A stretch of 64,000 bases of DNA, taken from NCBI GenBank assembly GCA_963969495.1, contig OZ018329.1, positions 69,242,160-69,306,159 on the forward strand, read 5' to 3'. The notes beneath the pieces are model-generated. The model saw only the letters and a list, made by a program, of their open reading frames with translations, was not told the DNA's origin and ran no database searches. The translations under genes were made by a program, and so were the position numbers. The stretch comes from Ceratothoa steindachneri (lineage: Eukaryota; Arthropoda; Malacostraca; Isopoda; Cymothoidae). Each line of letters opens with the position of its first letter. Within the stretch, counting starts at the first letter, position 1. Shown here piece after piece: positions 48,323-60,927 of the stretch.

Positions 48323-49329
48323 TCTCGTAGGATCAGGTAGTCCTTCCTGATCTTTGCTGCCCTCCCTAGACGTGGAGAAAGGAGGCGACAAACAAATATA
48401 GGGAATGTCTCCCTCTTAACTACGTGAGAATTAAAGAAGAGTGCAAATTCTATTATTGGCCGACTTGTATACTACTTCAACAGGTTTCGAGTGACTATAG
48501 CGTATTAACAAGTGAAATGAAATAATCTTTAATACTATCCAAACAACAAATGAGATTAACAAGAATGATACACTTTAACAAATACATTAATCGTTCGAAA
48601 AAAGAAAATTGAGTTGAATTCACAAAGAATGATATTGTATGAGCCGTACGAGGCACGATAATTACCCGAGAGGGTATGAGAGGACTCTATTAAGTGAGTC
48701 TTGGGATCGGAGATTGTTAAGTCTCTTCGACGATCGATAGAAAAAGAAAATGTAATGGCCTAAAATTTTCTGTAGGAAACCTTGAGTATTCGCTTGGGGA
48801 AGGGGGAGGATTTCTTATCGGGAAAGCATCGCTAAGCGCATTATTCTTGACTGAGTTCTTCGTCCTTGACCTCCGTCATTCCGTATAATGGTTTCTGCCT
48901 GCGAGCCCTAAGGGTATCAGGTTGTCACTCGAGAATTGAGCGTCGTCCTTGGATGATTCCAATGACATTTCAAGATGCTGCGTGAGTACTCTGGGGGTAT
49001 TGCGTGAATCTTGCTTGCATGAAAGCGGCGTGGATACTGCTTGCGTCCTGAATTCTCTGAGAATATTCATTTGATTATTCCCAGGCTGGGGAATATATAC
49101 GACTCAACCGGAGGCTCTTTTGTTTGCCGACGGAAGTGATTCCGACTCTGTCCCAACGACTCGGCGTCAATGGTTTTAGCACCATATCGCTAAATGATGT
49201 CCCTGCTCCAGTCTGACTTCTATATCGCTCCAGAGATTTACCGAAAGGTTTCGTTGGAATGTTCCTCGTCCGTGACCTACTCTTTTTCTCTTTATCTGCG
49301 CGACCTGCTTTCTCACTTTCTCTTTGACA
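48323..49329 (-). repeat. 5' LTR of the outer Gypsy element
   Basis: Minus strand: TGTCAAAGAG at 49329 to CTACGAGA at 48323, about 1007 bp. It pairs with the LTR at 38271-39235 through the shared TGTTC duplication. Confidence 0.9.
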
Positions 49330-49334
49330 TGTTC
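49330..49334. repeat. Target-site duplication TGTTC (right copy)
   Basis: Identical to 38266-38270. Host sequence would read ..attctgTTCcatattg.. without the 11-kb insertion. Confidence 0.85.
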
Positions 49335-51180
49335 CATATTGTAAATATTGAATCGATGGAGAATGCCATTAAAATTATAAACTTATTTATTCAATTTGCA
49401 GTTTGTGATAATATTAATAACTTGGCTGCTGACTAGGATCTATGTTCAGACTAACTTTATTTCAGTGATGCCAAAAGAGAATGGTCTCACTTCGTTTCTC
49501 AGTAATTTTCAACCCACGTTCTTTTCTTCTGAAGTCTGCAGTATGGAAATTTTGCGTCTAATCTTACACCTACCTATGATATAATTCATCTAATACACTT
49601 TGTTTCTGTGATAAAGTAAGTTAGAGACATAAACAACTTTTTATCCCTATTTAAATTTTCCATAGAGATTTGTTTTTATAGAAAATCCTCTTCTCCAAAC
49701 TGGGCAAGTAATGATATGGAAAAAAAGCTCAACGGACAATAATAATAATGAAAATGATAAGTGAATTTATCTGCTCTATTTGGATAAAATTAAGATTGGG
49801 AGATAGAAATCAGGGCAAAATTTATGCCAAGTTCTTAAAATACAGAGATTGAGAAATTGAAGAAATTTTGAAGTGCAAAAACGAGGAAATTATTTAGGAA
49901 AATGGGTTTCTATCAGTACAGAGCACTCTTTCAATTACAGTTGTCTTTATCAAGGAATGGGAAGGAGAAATTTAAAAGAAGATTTAGGATGAAAGACGCT
50001 GTAGTAAATTTAGTGACTAAGTGAGCGTATTTAAGGGTAGGCAGAGCAAATTTATTTAAAGATCACTTGCACTTACAAGTGTGGAAGATATTTCCGTAAA
50101 AACCTTGCAAATCATTTATTAAGCCACCAATTTGCAACCAACATATTTGCCATCAAGGATCTTTCCCGGAGAGAAGCCGTGAGTCGAAAGCATTGGAGGG
50201 ATGGCAGTGCTGTAACATTTCTACACCTGGTAGTTTGACCTTCACTCTGGGTTTCTTAGCTTTGACTTCAACTGCAAATGCTTTCACTCAAGTTGTGATC
50301 AGCGCGCATCAACATCACCAAAAAGTAACTTCCTTTCCCCCACTTTATGCCCTATCAAACCCAAAGTTACCCATTACGATGTATTTGTCCAAGCATCTCT
50401 CCCAAACGCGATTCACCCTTCGTCAGAAAGCCGTAAATAGTGCCCATACTGTCTTTCAGTGTTTAGAGTAAAAGCGACTAAACCCTGATATGGGCTGATT
50501 GCGTGGACAACTCTGTTCACGAATCTTCTTCTCTAGCGAGTGTTATACGAAATTACATTAATGGGCGTGGTTGTCACGGGCCCTACCCAATTATGACGCT
50601 CTAATTTCATATTTTTGAAATTGAAAAAAAAAGGCTCCTAGTGAATAAACAAATTAAAAAGGCTGCAATTGATTGCAAGAAACAAAATATCTAGCGAACG
50701 AAGCATTGTGAAATCTTGCTAGAGCGAAAATTTACTGGCCAAAGCTCCAGTGAAATAGTTCAAAACTCTACTGGCCTGGCCAGTCCCTAGCTAATTGGCG
50801 TCAAACTTTGTTCTTTATTTCTTTTAAGATTGTATTTTCACCAGACCACCAACACCAAGCCCATCAACACGTAAATCTCTTAAGATATCTTGAATGAAAT
50901 TATTATTATTATTATAGAAATCACTTAAGCCCCGAAAGAGGGTGAATGTCACACCTAGCAACCCCACAAAACACCCAAAGGCACTATAGAGGAGCATAAG
51001 TAGCATAAAATATAAATAGAATAAACAAAGTAAAAACACAAGAGTTCATTAAAATATAAGTAAAACAATGATTTAAAGTTAAACTAAACATATAAATAAC
51101 AATGTGTCGGTCAGTTCCGGTTAATCCCCCAGACAAGCATATAAATCATGAAAAAAAGCATTAACAACTGAATTAAAAGC
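49335..51180. other. No gene seen
   Basis: AT-rich DNA. The frame 50193-50471 (plus, 92 codons) has no recognisable domain. The segment around 50040-50300 is slightly richer in GC. Confidence 0.45.
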
Positions 51181-51186
51181 ATTCAG

Positions 51187-51847
51187 AATTTTAGATTCAA
51201 ATCAATAACAAATATAAGAATTAAGGGAATAGAAGAAGCCACAAGAGCACAGCCGCTTATTCCCAAGCTGTGTCATCCATCTTCTCAAGTGGCATAACTT
51301 ATTGAATACATGCAAAAGATGTACATTTCTATACCAAAACATACGAATATTATATTAAATACTTGCCAAATATACTTTTAACAATCATATAAGGTTTGAA
51401 GGTTTGGAATCAAGAGCTGATTATGTGGGCGTCATATTCAAAAGATCTCTAAAATATTTAGAAAGTCTCAGTGATTGCCAGAGATTTTCTTTTAAAGAAT
51501 GACATAGACGTGTTATCCCTTGAGTGTATTAGCTTAGGATAAATATACATTTTGTATCAATTAAAATGAGGAAATTTCCGAAATTATAATTAGTCCACTT
51601 ATGGCATGGCATGACTTTCCTCCAATGATATTTGAGAGTACTTTATATGATTCTTAAAAGTATATTTGGCAAGTATTTAATATAATATTCGTATGTTTGG
51701 GTATATAACTGTACATCTTTTGCATTTATTTAATTAGTTATGCCACTTGAGAAGATGGATGACACAGCTTGGGAATAAGCAGCTATGCTCTTGCGGCTTC
51801 GTTTATTCCCTTATTTCTTATATTTTTTATTGATTTGAATCTAAATT
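51187..51847. mobile_element. Foldback element: inverted arms of about 200 bp with a 255-bp loop
   Basis: The left arm 51187-51390 is matched by the reverse complement of 51646-51847 over its full length, with about one difference every 10-15 bases. Shared words are 'ttcccaagctgtgtcatcc', 'atcttctcaagtggcata' and 'tacgaatattatattaaa'. The loop has no ORF. Transcribed, it would form a long hairpin. Its size fits a MITE or foldback transposon. No clear target duplication was seen. Confidence 0.8.
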
Positions 51848-51849
51848 AC

Positions 51850-52749
51850 TACTCATAAAGAATCTACTTTCTATTAAATAAAAATTATTAACAATAATTA
51901 ATGAATTAATCACTCATTACTAGTGTTATTTTCGCTTTAATCTTAGACCCATTCTCTGCACCACTAATGTATACAATCCCTTATCACCTTTATCTTGTTT
52001 ATAACCTTTGGAAATATATACACTATTTAAATAGGCAATATATAACAATAAAAAACGATATAAAAGAAAAAAAATCTGTGAGGGTTCTAGCTTATTTGGT
52101 ATTCGGCCCTGGTCTTGGCATTAATTTTCTTCTTTGGTCGAAAGAAATGCATTAAAAGTTCTTTAAAAAAAATAAAATGGCTCGTAATTTCAATCCATGC
52201 ATGTTATGGCATTGATTGTTGGCTCTGGATGATTCTGCCTACTAAGTTAAATATATATCATCTTTAATAGCATTTTTAATAACAATACGTTAGCCATTTC
52301 TGTAAATAATTGGGTAGAATGTTAACAAATACAGTTGGTGTCATGGGAATTCAACTAAAGACTAAAGAACATTTTGATAAATATGCATGACTTGATGGAC
52401 TTCACTCGCAAATTTATGGAGTGGGTGAATGACACTTAGCAAGAAATAATAATAAAAGCATAATAAGGAATGTTTGTATAGCACTATTCACAGAACGCCT
52501 TTCTATCAACTCAGTTAAAGCCTGGAAAAAACGCTTAGTTTTGAAGGCACACTTAAAGGCGTCACGGTAGGGGGAGCACAAATATCGAGAAATCAGGATC
52601 ACCCGTACAGCACAGAAGACTCAAATAAATAGCAGTGTGAGGTGGTGCATAGCCTGAGCGTAGGTTTTCTCAGAGGTTGGAATAAGTTCACTGATAAAGT
52701 GAGATAGGAGCGAGCTGCAGTATTTTAAGTCTTATAGCTGCAAGAAGTA
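51850..52749. other. No gene seen
   Basis: AT-rich to mixed DNA. Short frames on both strands (51967-52155 plus, 52414-52602 minus) are unassigned. Confidence 0.45.
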
Positions 52750-53235
52750 TGTCAGAGATCAGAGAGTGGGAGAACAGAAACCTGGTCGACATTTTTGTCT
52801 GCGCTAATGGAAGTGCGAAATCAGGAGACGCTGTGGTGGCCTGAAAGCCCGCCATCGTAGAAAGAAGTGACAAACTTGAGAGCCGGAAAAGGTCTCATTG
52901 GGAGTCGGACAAAGTTTGGCCTCCCTGGCTCAGGGAATTTCCCGCGATCATGCTAATAGGGCGAGACTACCCTGGCCCGCCGATGCGTCAGACCGTGGAA
53001 CCCTCGCCTTCGGACGGAATGGGAGAAAACCGCATTCGAACCCACTATAAATCGTCCGGCGCCAGACTTGAAAGGCGGTATCCGTCGCCTGACCGCCCCA
53101 TCAGTATCCGCCGCCTGCACTTCGCCGTTCGTACCCGCTATTCGTGTCCCGTTGGACTCTGTACAATTCCTCGCAGAACCCCTCAAGTTCAGGGTATTCT
53201 AGTCTAATTTGCGTGAGTCTATCCGGTACAGTTAA
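52750..53235 (+). repeat. Truncated LTR of a second LTR family
   Basis: Begins TGTCAGAGATCAGAGAG and is co-linear with the LTR at 54998-56184 read on the minus strand. Shared words are 'gcgctaatgga.gtgcgaaat', 'gatgcgtctgacc..agaacc', 'ctataaatc.tccggcg.cag' (TATA-type box at 53046-53051), 'cgtcccgttggactttgcaca'. Similarity stops near 53235, so the 3' half is lost. The open frames inside on both strands (52950-53207) are LTR sequence and not genes. Confidence 0.65.
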
Positions 53236-53789
53236 GGGCAGTTCCAGCGATACCAGCCATTCTCGCAGGCAGAGGTGAATAGAAGAGTGATTGCCACTAT
53301 CGAATGCTGTCGAGAAGCCACTAATTTTAGGTTAACTAAGATCCAGGCTGACAACAGCCCATCATGGAGTTTTGAGATGGATGAGAGGTGAGAAATTGTG
53401 CTTTAACTTGCCTGGTCAATTGGGCTGCTTAAGGGTAATGCGATCAGCAGTATATTTTAAATTACGAAGTATCACTTCATCCTAGAAAGAGGTATTCAAG
53501 ATATCAAAGAGGTAAGGGAGAGGATTAATCTCTTCTCAGCGCCATCGCTTCCCATTGCATGGTGTTCTTGTCCAACAAGCTAGTTCATATATGATTTGGT
53601 ATACTCTCATCTTCGAACCACACCATATGGTTATTCCAACTATCCTTCCAAAACCAACTTCTTTAACAATTACTGCCCCCGTGAATCGTTACTTCCACGT
53701 CTAGAACGTCTTTTAATCTTAGTTTTTATCCTTCATCTCTGTTTCTTTAACTCTCTCCTCTCATCTTGTGTGTAACTATGATTTACAAC

Positions 53790-54605
53790 ACGTTGTTGCT
53801 CGGCTAATTATTAAAGAACCAAGCCTGGATCCAAACGAGTCGGCAAACTACTGACCGATCTCAGAACTTGAATTCTTTTCCAAAGCCTTTGTGGATTCCT
53901 AATCATATATCCTCCTCAAATAGCTTAATGTCAGTCATTCCTGATCATCTGACCTCATTTAATAGATAGAATCAGTCGGATTCCTAATCATAGGTCTTCC
54001 TTCAAAAACTAGTGGCAGCGTATTCATGATCATGTCCTCATGTAGCTGATATCTACAAGTCTTTGGTGTACTTCGTCTGTAATCTTAGCCGTATCCAGCC
54101 ACACTTTAACAAAATACGAGTTTTAAGAACACCATCCATGCTTTGGTTACCTCTTGCCTTAAAGACTGTATCTTCATTCCTGGTGGATTGGTGGATTTCA
54201 TGGTTCCACTCTCCGACCTTGTCAACTTGCTCGAAGCGATGCAACCGCGTTGATCTCCGTTTCAGACCGTTCTCTCTTATGGATCCACTTCTCAATGAAG
54301 CCCACTAGTTACCTTTACGGTCCCGCATTGCGTTTAATATCCTCTTCCTTACCAATAAAATATTAAGTGCCCAGGTTAGCTTTTTAATGTTATCCTCGTT
54401 GAACTCGTCCTGGCTCTTGAAAGCCCCATTTTCGGGCTATGTCCCCTTATCTCGTGTACTTTGTGGCTGTCCGGGCTGCATGAACAATCTTTTTCTCGAT
54501 ATTCTCTTCAAGACTGAAATAAGTTGCTGCCTGTAATTTCCCCCCGTCCCCCTCATTCTTAATGCTTTCAAGCCTGCCTTAAAGACCTACCTCTTCTAGC
54601 AAGGA
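53790..54605 (+). pseudogene. LINE fragment with internal deletion
   Basis: The plus strand starts at the RT entry, IIKEPSLDPNESANY.PIS (usual 'kp.ld..d..NYRPIS'). It then jumps over the RT palm to the C-terminal part: PYPATL.QNTSFKNTIHALV, TSCLKDCIFIPGGL (usual 'v.s.ldycnsLL.GlP') and SLQD.NKLLPVISPRPPHS (usual 'a.LWN.LP..ir...s...Fk..LK'). Between them about 130 bp are duplicated imperfectly ('gattcctaatcata..tc.tcct', 53894 and 53979). It is inactive. Confidence 0.6.
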
Positions 54606-54904
54606 TAAATTTGTTTAAATTAAACTTTATAGGTTACTACTCCAAATATTCTGAGTAAATTATCTAAAAACCTTTCACTTCAATTTTATCTTTGCACATG
54701 GTAAATTAGTTTTGGAAAATAGGTTATATTTTTCCTTCTTTTCACTATTGTTTTTTTGTTTTTTAATTTTCAGCCGAACAAACCTAAAAGAATTGAAATT
54801 TTGAATATATAAAAGTAAAGCTATCATAAAAATGAAAAAAACACACAAAGAAAGTAGTTTAGGAGCATTCAGGTCGCGGCAAAAAATATGAATATTAACA
54901 TTTG

Positions 54905-54995
54905 TTGTAGGTTAACCCCGCACACTTTACACCAGATTAATATAGATATCGTAGGTTAACCCTACACACCTTACACCAGTTTAATATATGTAGAT
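54905..54995. repeat. Two tandem copies of a 43-bp unit
   Basis: 'gtaggttaaccc...cacac.ttacaccag.ttaata' at 54908 and 54951. A third 'tgtagaat' start follows at 54998, at the edge of the LTR. Confidence 0.7.
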
Positions 54996-54997
54996 AT

Positions 54998-56184
54998 TGT
55001 AGAATAGGGTCAAGTTCACCCTTTCTGCTTTACAAGTGCATGGGAAGTTTACAATATAAGCAGAGTGCAAATTAACCGAAAGTAGGTTTGCCAATAGTCG
55101 ACTATCTTGGAGTTCCGGGATAACAGAAAAACGGGTACAAAAATAACTTTAATAATATGTAAATCAATATCATTTTACAAAGTTAAAAATAGTTTTAATA
55201 TGAGCTATACACACACTAGATTTACACCGATCTCAACGGCTAAAGGGGCGAGGAAGACTTGGTGAGGGCGGTCACCGTACAAACAAGAGGACAATATGAA
55301 ACAAGGAACGCTCAAATTACCTTGAGCGTAGACGAAGCTGACGAAAAGGCTTATACTGTGTGTGTGTGAGGGGGGGGGGGGGGGAGAGATAGCACTTGCG
55401 CATGAGAGTTGCGCGTTGCTGTGTTACTTCGAAGATTTGGATCGAGGGAGTAATTCTTGCCTTGGCGCAATGTTCAACAATTGTCTCTGGATAATGACTA
55501 TTATGGGGGATGAACTTAAATCTTGCTTTCTATTAAAACGAATCGAGATTGTGCGCGCCGCATTCGAAAAGCGCGAGAAGCGGTTCGAGGTAGACTTACG
55601 TGAATTAACGACAATACCGGGAGTTTGAGGGATCTGCGAGAATTGTGCAAAGTCCAACGGGACGCGAAAGCGAGTACCAACGGGGGCTGACAGAGGATAC
55701 TGACGCGGCATGGAGGACGGTAGATACTGACGGGGCAGGGAAGACGGTGAATACTCGGCAGATACTGACGGGGCAGGGAGGATGGCGGATACTTGGAGGA
55801 TACTGACGTGGCAGGAAGGATGGCAGATGCTGCCTTCCAACTCTGACGCCGGAGGATTTATAGGGGTCGAATGGAGTTTTCCCACCTCCGCCCGAAGGGG
55901 AGGTTCTAGGGTCAGACGCATCACCAGATGATAATAAAATCTGCCTTTTAGCGCAAGGGCGAGAAGGTTCTTAAGCCGACTTCAGATGGGACCTTCTGGG
56001 CTCTCACACTTGTCGCAGGTTTCTGTGAAGGCGGCATTTCAGATCATCGCGGCGTCTCATCATTTCGCACCTCCATTAGCGCATACGAAATGGATCGCTT
56101 AGGTGTATGTTGTCTCTTTCTTTATTGAAGGGCAAGGCGGCGCGTATGTTCCTCTCTCTCTCTCTTTCTTTGTGATCTCTGACA
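54998..56184 (-). repeat. Probable solo LTR of the second LTR family
   Basis: Minus strand: TGTCAGAGATCACAAAG at 56184 to ..GACCCTATTCTACA at 54998, length about 1187 bp, with ATAT on both sides (54994-54997 and 56185-56188). It contains a TATA-like 'cctataaatcc' (about 55854-55864), a short tandem repeat of 'ctgacggggcaggga.gacgg' words (55690-55830), and a poly-G/TG tract (55350-55385). No gag or pol is next to it. The long open frames within (55424-55924 minus, 55362-55628 plus) are LTR sequence. Confidence 0.6.
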
Positions 56185-56189
56185 ATATT

Positions 56190-58195
56190 ACTATGACAAT
56201 CATTGTTCGTTTCTGTCAGACTTTTTACCCTTGAAAGGAGCTAATATCGTTGTGACAGAACTGATCTGAGAGGATTATAATTTTCTCCGAAAGAGTCAAG
56301 AAAAGTTGGAGAAATTTTTTTTAGGCAATTTCTATGTGAACAAAGGGCAATAAACTCATGATATAGTTGAAATTCGAAACATTATGTCAGGTGGCATCTG
56401 TATTGTGATTGCGATAACGCTAATTTATACTGAAACTATAATAACACGAATAAAGGTTGGAATGGAGAGCTTAAAAAGGACAGTGAAGTTAAAATAAATG
56501 TTTCCAAAGGACTCCAAAAGGTCATATTTGTGAATGAATATAGACTTCCATTGAATAATCTTTTTAGGTCTGCCATGAGAAGAAAGGTGAAGTTGAGAGA
56601 TCATCATGAATAGCTATTTAATGCCAAAACGGAAACTTTATAGGTCTGCAGGAAACATGTTTTGCAAAAAAATATATATTTATAAAAGATTTCAGAGGAG
56701 GGATTTAAATGGCTTCTAATATGAATTAAAATTTTCAAATGAATTATCGTAATATCTATGGTAATTTTAAGCTTTGAATGTGTATAAACTTTTATCTGTA
56801 AGGACAGCATGTTAGACATAGCTGTGAGAGTGATCAGGCATCATTAATAACATTACTTTTACGGAAGATCTACGCTCATCAGTTCCTATGTTTAAGTAAA
56901 ATTATTCCTGTAAAATATCCTTTGTTCAACATGCCCAGAGCAGTAAGTTCGGCAATTCCAAAATAAATAGAATTAAGGTACAAATGTTGACTAGTTTTCC
57001 AAAATCCTCCATCTTCTATATCCTCCTCCATCCATCAATCCTCCTCCATCCTCCATATTGATCGGACCTTGTTCCTCAAGTTAAACGATGGTAGATTGTG
57101 TCCAATAATGATTTTAGCAATTGTGTTTATCATAATTTATTTTTTTATATAATGAAAATGGTTTACCTATTTTTAATGGGACCAATTGCTTGGTAACTTA
57201 TTATAATGCACCCTATTAAATGCATTGAGCTAGAAATTGTTAAGATGTATAAAGTAAATGAATTATTAAATAAGAAATAGCGACAATAGATGGGAAAATT
57301 TATTCACATTGCAATTCATTAGCATAAATCTGCACTGAAGTTGAGTTGAGACGGTAACTGTGTGACTGAAAATCATTGTCGCTCAAGATAATACAAGACT
57401 ATGAATTTAAAAGTGAAGATTCTAATAGTTTGTAGCGGCCAATAATTAAGTAACTGTTTGTGCCTTCTAAATAAAGTTTATTTAGAGATAATATTCAAGT
57501 AAGGAGAATAGACAGAGCTCTTTTAAAATAGGTGCATTTTTGTGTGACACTTCTTTATAGAGTTAAGACAAACATAAGCAGAAAATGTAATGTGAATATA
57601 TGAAATTTAATACCATATGAGAGGAAAGGAAGATAAATTATTTTTAGATTGACTAATTTACTGTCAAAACATCATTTTAAGAGTTTTAATTAATATGAAT
57701 ATATAAAGGTATTAACCAAAATATATAAAGAAAACGTAAAATAACAAAATAAAACAAGTTTGAAGAACTTATACGAAGTAATTGGAAAAATTACATGAAT
57801 GACAATTTATTTTGTCTTTTTTTAGGTTCTCGAGCATTGGTTTGCAATTGCTGCTTCTTTCCATAATTTCGATCATTGGTCCAAATCTATTTCTTGATTT
57901 AGCACTTTGTGTTTCCTTTTACCATGTTATCGGAATCAGTCTAAATCTATAGATTATATTTCTCTCAGAGCTTCTTTTGACCGCATTGCTTATGTGACAT
58001 TAGATAAGAATTTCCCTATATTAACATTCTGGTGCTTTATTTCTTGGATTTTTCTAAAAAAAGGTTTTATGGGAAGAAAATTCCTAACATGCTTAAACTA
58101 CACCTTAAATATCCTATTAAGAATACATATCATGGAATTTTAACAAAGGAATCTCCATTAGACACTCTCGGATACCACAAAGAATACCATGAAGC
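56190..58195. other. No gene seen
   Basis: AT-rich DNA. A short 'cctccatcc' low-complexity piece lies at 57005-57060. The frame 57907-58143 (plus) has no known motif. Confidence 0.5.
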
Positions 58196-58204
58196 ACCAT
58201 CACT

Positions 58205-58510
58205 TTAAAACAAGGTCTGATGACCAAAAGGTCGCGTGCCCTCACTTATTCTGATTCATGACCTTACGACCTTCAAAACTTTTAATAATTCTCGGAGTAA
58301 CCTGGGGAAGACCTTGGCAACTCTATCATTCGAAAGAGAATGTAAACACCTTAAGGGTTTCAAATTTCGTTAAAATCGGCGGAATAGTTATGATATCATT
58401 GTCAAAACAAACTTTAGAAATTATATTATTTAAAAGAGAATATAAAGCAATATAATATTTTTAAATTTCGTTAGAATCAGCCGAATAGTTATGATGTTAT
58501 TACCCCCCCC
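58205..58510 (+). mobile_element. Palindrome-containing end of the dispersed repeat family (copy 2) with two 128-bp-type units
   Basis: Starts 'aaGGTCtgatGACCaaaaGGTCgcg' (58209-58233), then 'ctcacttattctgattcatgacc'. Two units ending 'cggaatagttatgat.t.att' follow at 58386 and 58482, then a C-run. It matches the minus strand of 2870-3092 in the same order. Confidence 0.65.
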
Positions 58511-58529
58511 AAAAAATAATTACCAGGTT

Positions 58530-59350
58530 GCTTTTTAATGGAATTTGAAGATGTGGTTGGTATTTTTAATATCACTTCATGAATTCTATCCTTTCTATCT
58601 TGAGGATCAGCTACTTGTTCTTTATTTTTTTCAGGAGAGAAAATTATTTCACTTGATGGCATTGAAACATTAGCCTACTTATAGCAAGCAGCTTTTCTTC
58701 CTTCACCTTCTTATCACTTTTACTTATTGACTTGTCTATTTTACTCAAGTTAATCTCGAAAGCAAATTTGATGTGGTCCAAAATAAGTAATCATTTCTCT
58801 CTGACCGTTAATGAAAGCAAGTTCCTTCACAGAGATCTTCATCTACATAGGGGAAGATTTAAATAAATTTGAGTTTCGAATTTGCAACCAGGGCAGCCAA
58901 ATTCACAGCCAAATTTTTTTTACACTTGCTCCTAAGGATATTAACAGGTTGACTAGTTTTGTAATGAAAATGTCTTAGGCTTGTAACTCTCCTCTACCAA
59001 GGGATATGTTTTTGGCCTGCTCCCAGTTCTTTAAAATCTGTTTAAGATTGTGAGTCTTGAATTTACAACGAGGTCTAGAAAAGAACTGTTCCCTCGTTCC
59101 CACTTTTGAAGCACTTGAGGGTAAATATTCTTTGCAAGCTTGGCTGCTGTGTAGTTTCTCGCATCCACATTTCAGAACATTAACAAGAGTTTGGAATTGA
59201 GATGGCAACAACTCTGCTATTTTTAATTTAGTTGTTCAAATATGTGAATGTCGCCAGTCTTGTCCTAATTTTAAAAGCAGTTGTAGGTAAAATCCCACTG
59301 GTAGGATAGTAGTACTGAAGGCCACGTAATCTTCAGCACACTAATGAATA
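58530..59350 (-). other. Possible C-terminal remnant of a transposon-type ORF
   Basis: The minus frame 59211-58975 reads LPSQFQTLVNVLKCGCEKLH, then SSQACKEY. A CGC..C..C spacing after 'L.CGC' resembles the Cys-rich end of dispersed transposon ORFs. There is no further support. Confidence 0.25.
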
Positions 59351-59554
59351 TGGTTCAAACGGTAAAATAAGAAAAAAGGAGAAATGCTATAATGATTAAT
59401 ATAATACTAGTCATTTAATTCTTTAATATGACAAAAATAAGTTAAAACCTTTAGGAAGCTAACCAAGTAGAGCTAAAATTATATTAAAAAAAACAACAAC
59501 TTTAGAATTATTAAGTAGGGCTGCAAATTCTAAACAACCCTCATTTATGTAATA

Positions 59555-60925
59555 TACCATAGCAGATTAAAGCATAGAATATTATTTAATATTATTGCAT
59601 ATCATAGTAGAGCATAGCACATCATTGCATAATATAGCACATCATAATATAACATAACATAGTATAACATAGCATAATATATTATAGCATAGTATAGCAT
59701 AGCATAACACAGAATAGTATAGCATAACCTAAATAGCATAGTATAACCACATACTTTAGCATAGTAGAGAATAGCCTAGCCTAGCATAGCATAGTATTGT
59801 CTAGCATAGCATAGCCTAGTAATTAATATAGCCTAGAATTGCCTATCCTAAACTTGCTTAGTATAGCATATCATATCATAGCCAAGCATAGCATAGTATA
59901 ACCTACCCTGTTTTAGCCTAGTATAGCCCAGCCTAGCCAAACATAGGATAACCTAGCCTAAAAAAATAGCCTAGTTGTGCCGGACCAAACCTATCGTAGC
60001 TTAGTATAATCTAGCTAGCCTAGTATAACCTAGCATAGTATAGCCTACTTTGTCTTACCTAAGCTTGGTATAGCCTAACCTATCGTATCATAGTATAGCA
60101 TCATAGTCTAACCTAGCTAGGCCTAGCCTAGTATAGCCTAGCCTAGCATAGCATTGCCTAGTGTAGTCTAGCTTACTATAGCCTAGCCTAGCCTAACCAG
60201 ATATGGCTTAGCATTGCATGTCAGAGCATAGCCTAGCGTTGCCTACAGTAGCCTAGCATAGTATAGCCAAGTTAAAATAGGCTACTATAGCCTAGCCAAT
60301 ATATCCTTACATACGATAGCCTAGCCTAGCTTAGCATACTATAGGCTTGCATGGTATATCATATCCTAGCATAACCCCAACTAACATAATATAGCTAAGC
60401 GTATCATATTATAGCATAGCCTAGTATATCATAGACTAGTATAGCATAGCATACCATAGATTAGAATAATCTTGCATAGCTTAACCTATTATATACTTAG
60501 TTAGCTAGCCGATCGTAGCTTGAGATAGTATTACCTAGCATAGCCTAACATAGCCTAGCATAGCAGACCATAGCTCTCCCTAGCCTATTATACTTTGGTC
60601 CCCCTAGCATACCATAAGATATGCCTGTCTAGCCTAGTATAGCTTACCATAGCTTAGCCTATCGTAGTATATCCTAGACAAGTATAGCCTATTATACCTT
60701 AGTCAAGCATAGCATAGTATTGTCTAGCCTAACATACTATATGCTATCCTAGCATAGATTTTATAGACTAAAATAGCATAGTATATCTTACTCTTGTACA
60801 TTATAACTTGGCATAACTCAGCATAGTATAATAGCCTAGCCTATAATAGCCTACCATAGTATAGCCTATTATAGGCTTGCTGGGCAGAGTATAGCATATT
60901 ATAGCCTAGTCTAGTCTAGCAGAGT
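59555..60925. repeat. TAGCN-type pentamer satellite, about 1.37 kb
   Basis: Dense runs of 'tagca', 'tagcc', 'tagta' in 5- and 10-base steps ('catagcctag', 'tatagcctag'), with constant small variations and no unit longer than a few tens of bases conserved. The two sides carry 128-bp repeat units of one family, so the pentamer block looks like an expansion inside one element. Confidence 0.9.
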
Positions 60926-60927
60926 TA

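Noticed and set aside
55424..55924. 166-codon open frame on the minus strand
   Set aside because: It lies wholly within an LTR and its Ser/Pro-rich sequence comes from the LTR's short tandem repeats. The related LTR at 52750-53235 does not keep the frame.
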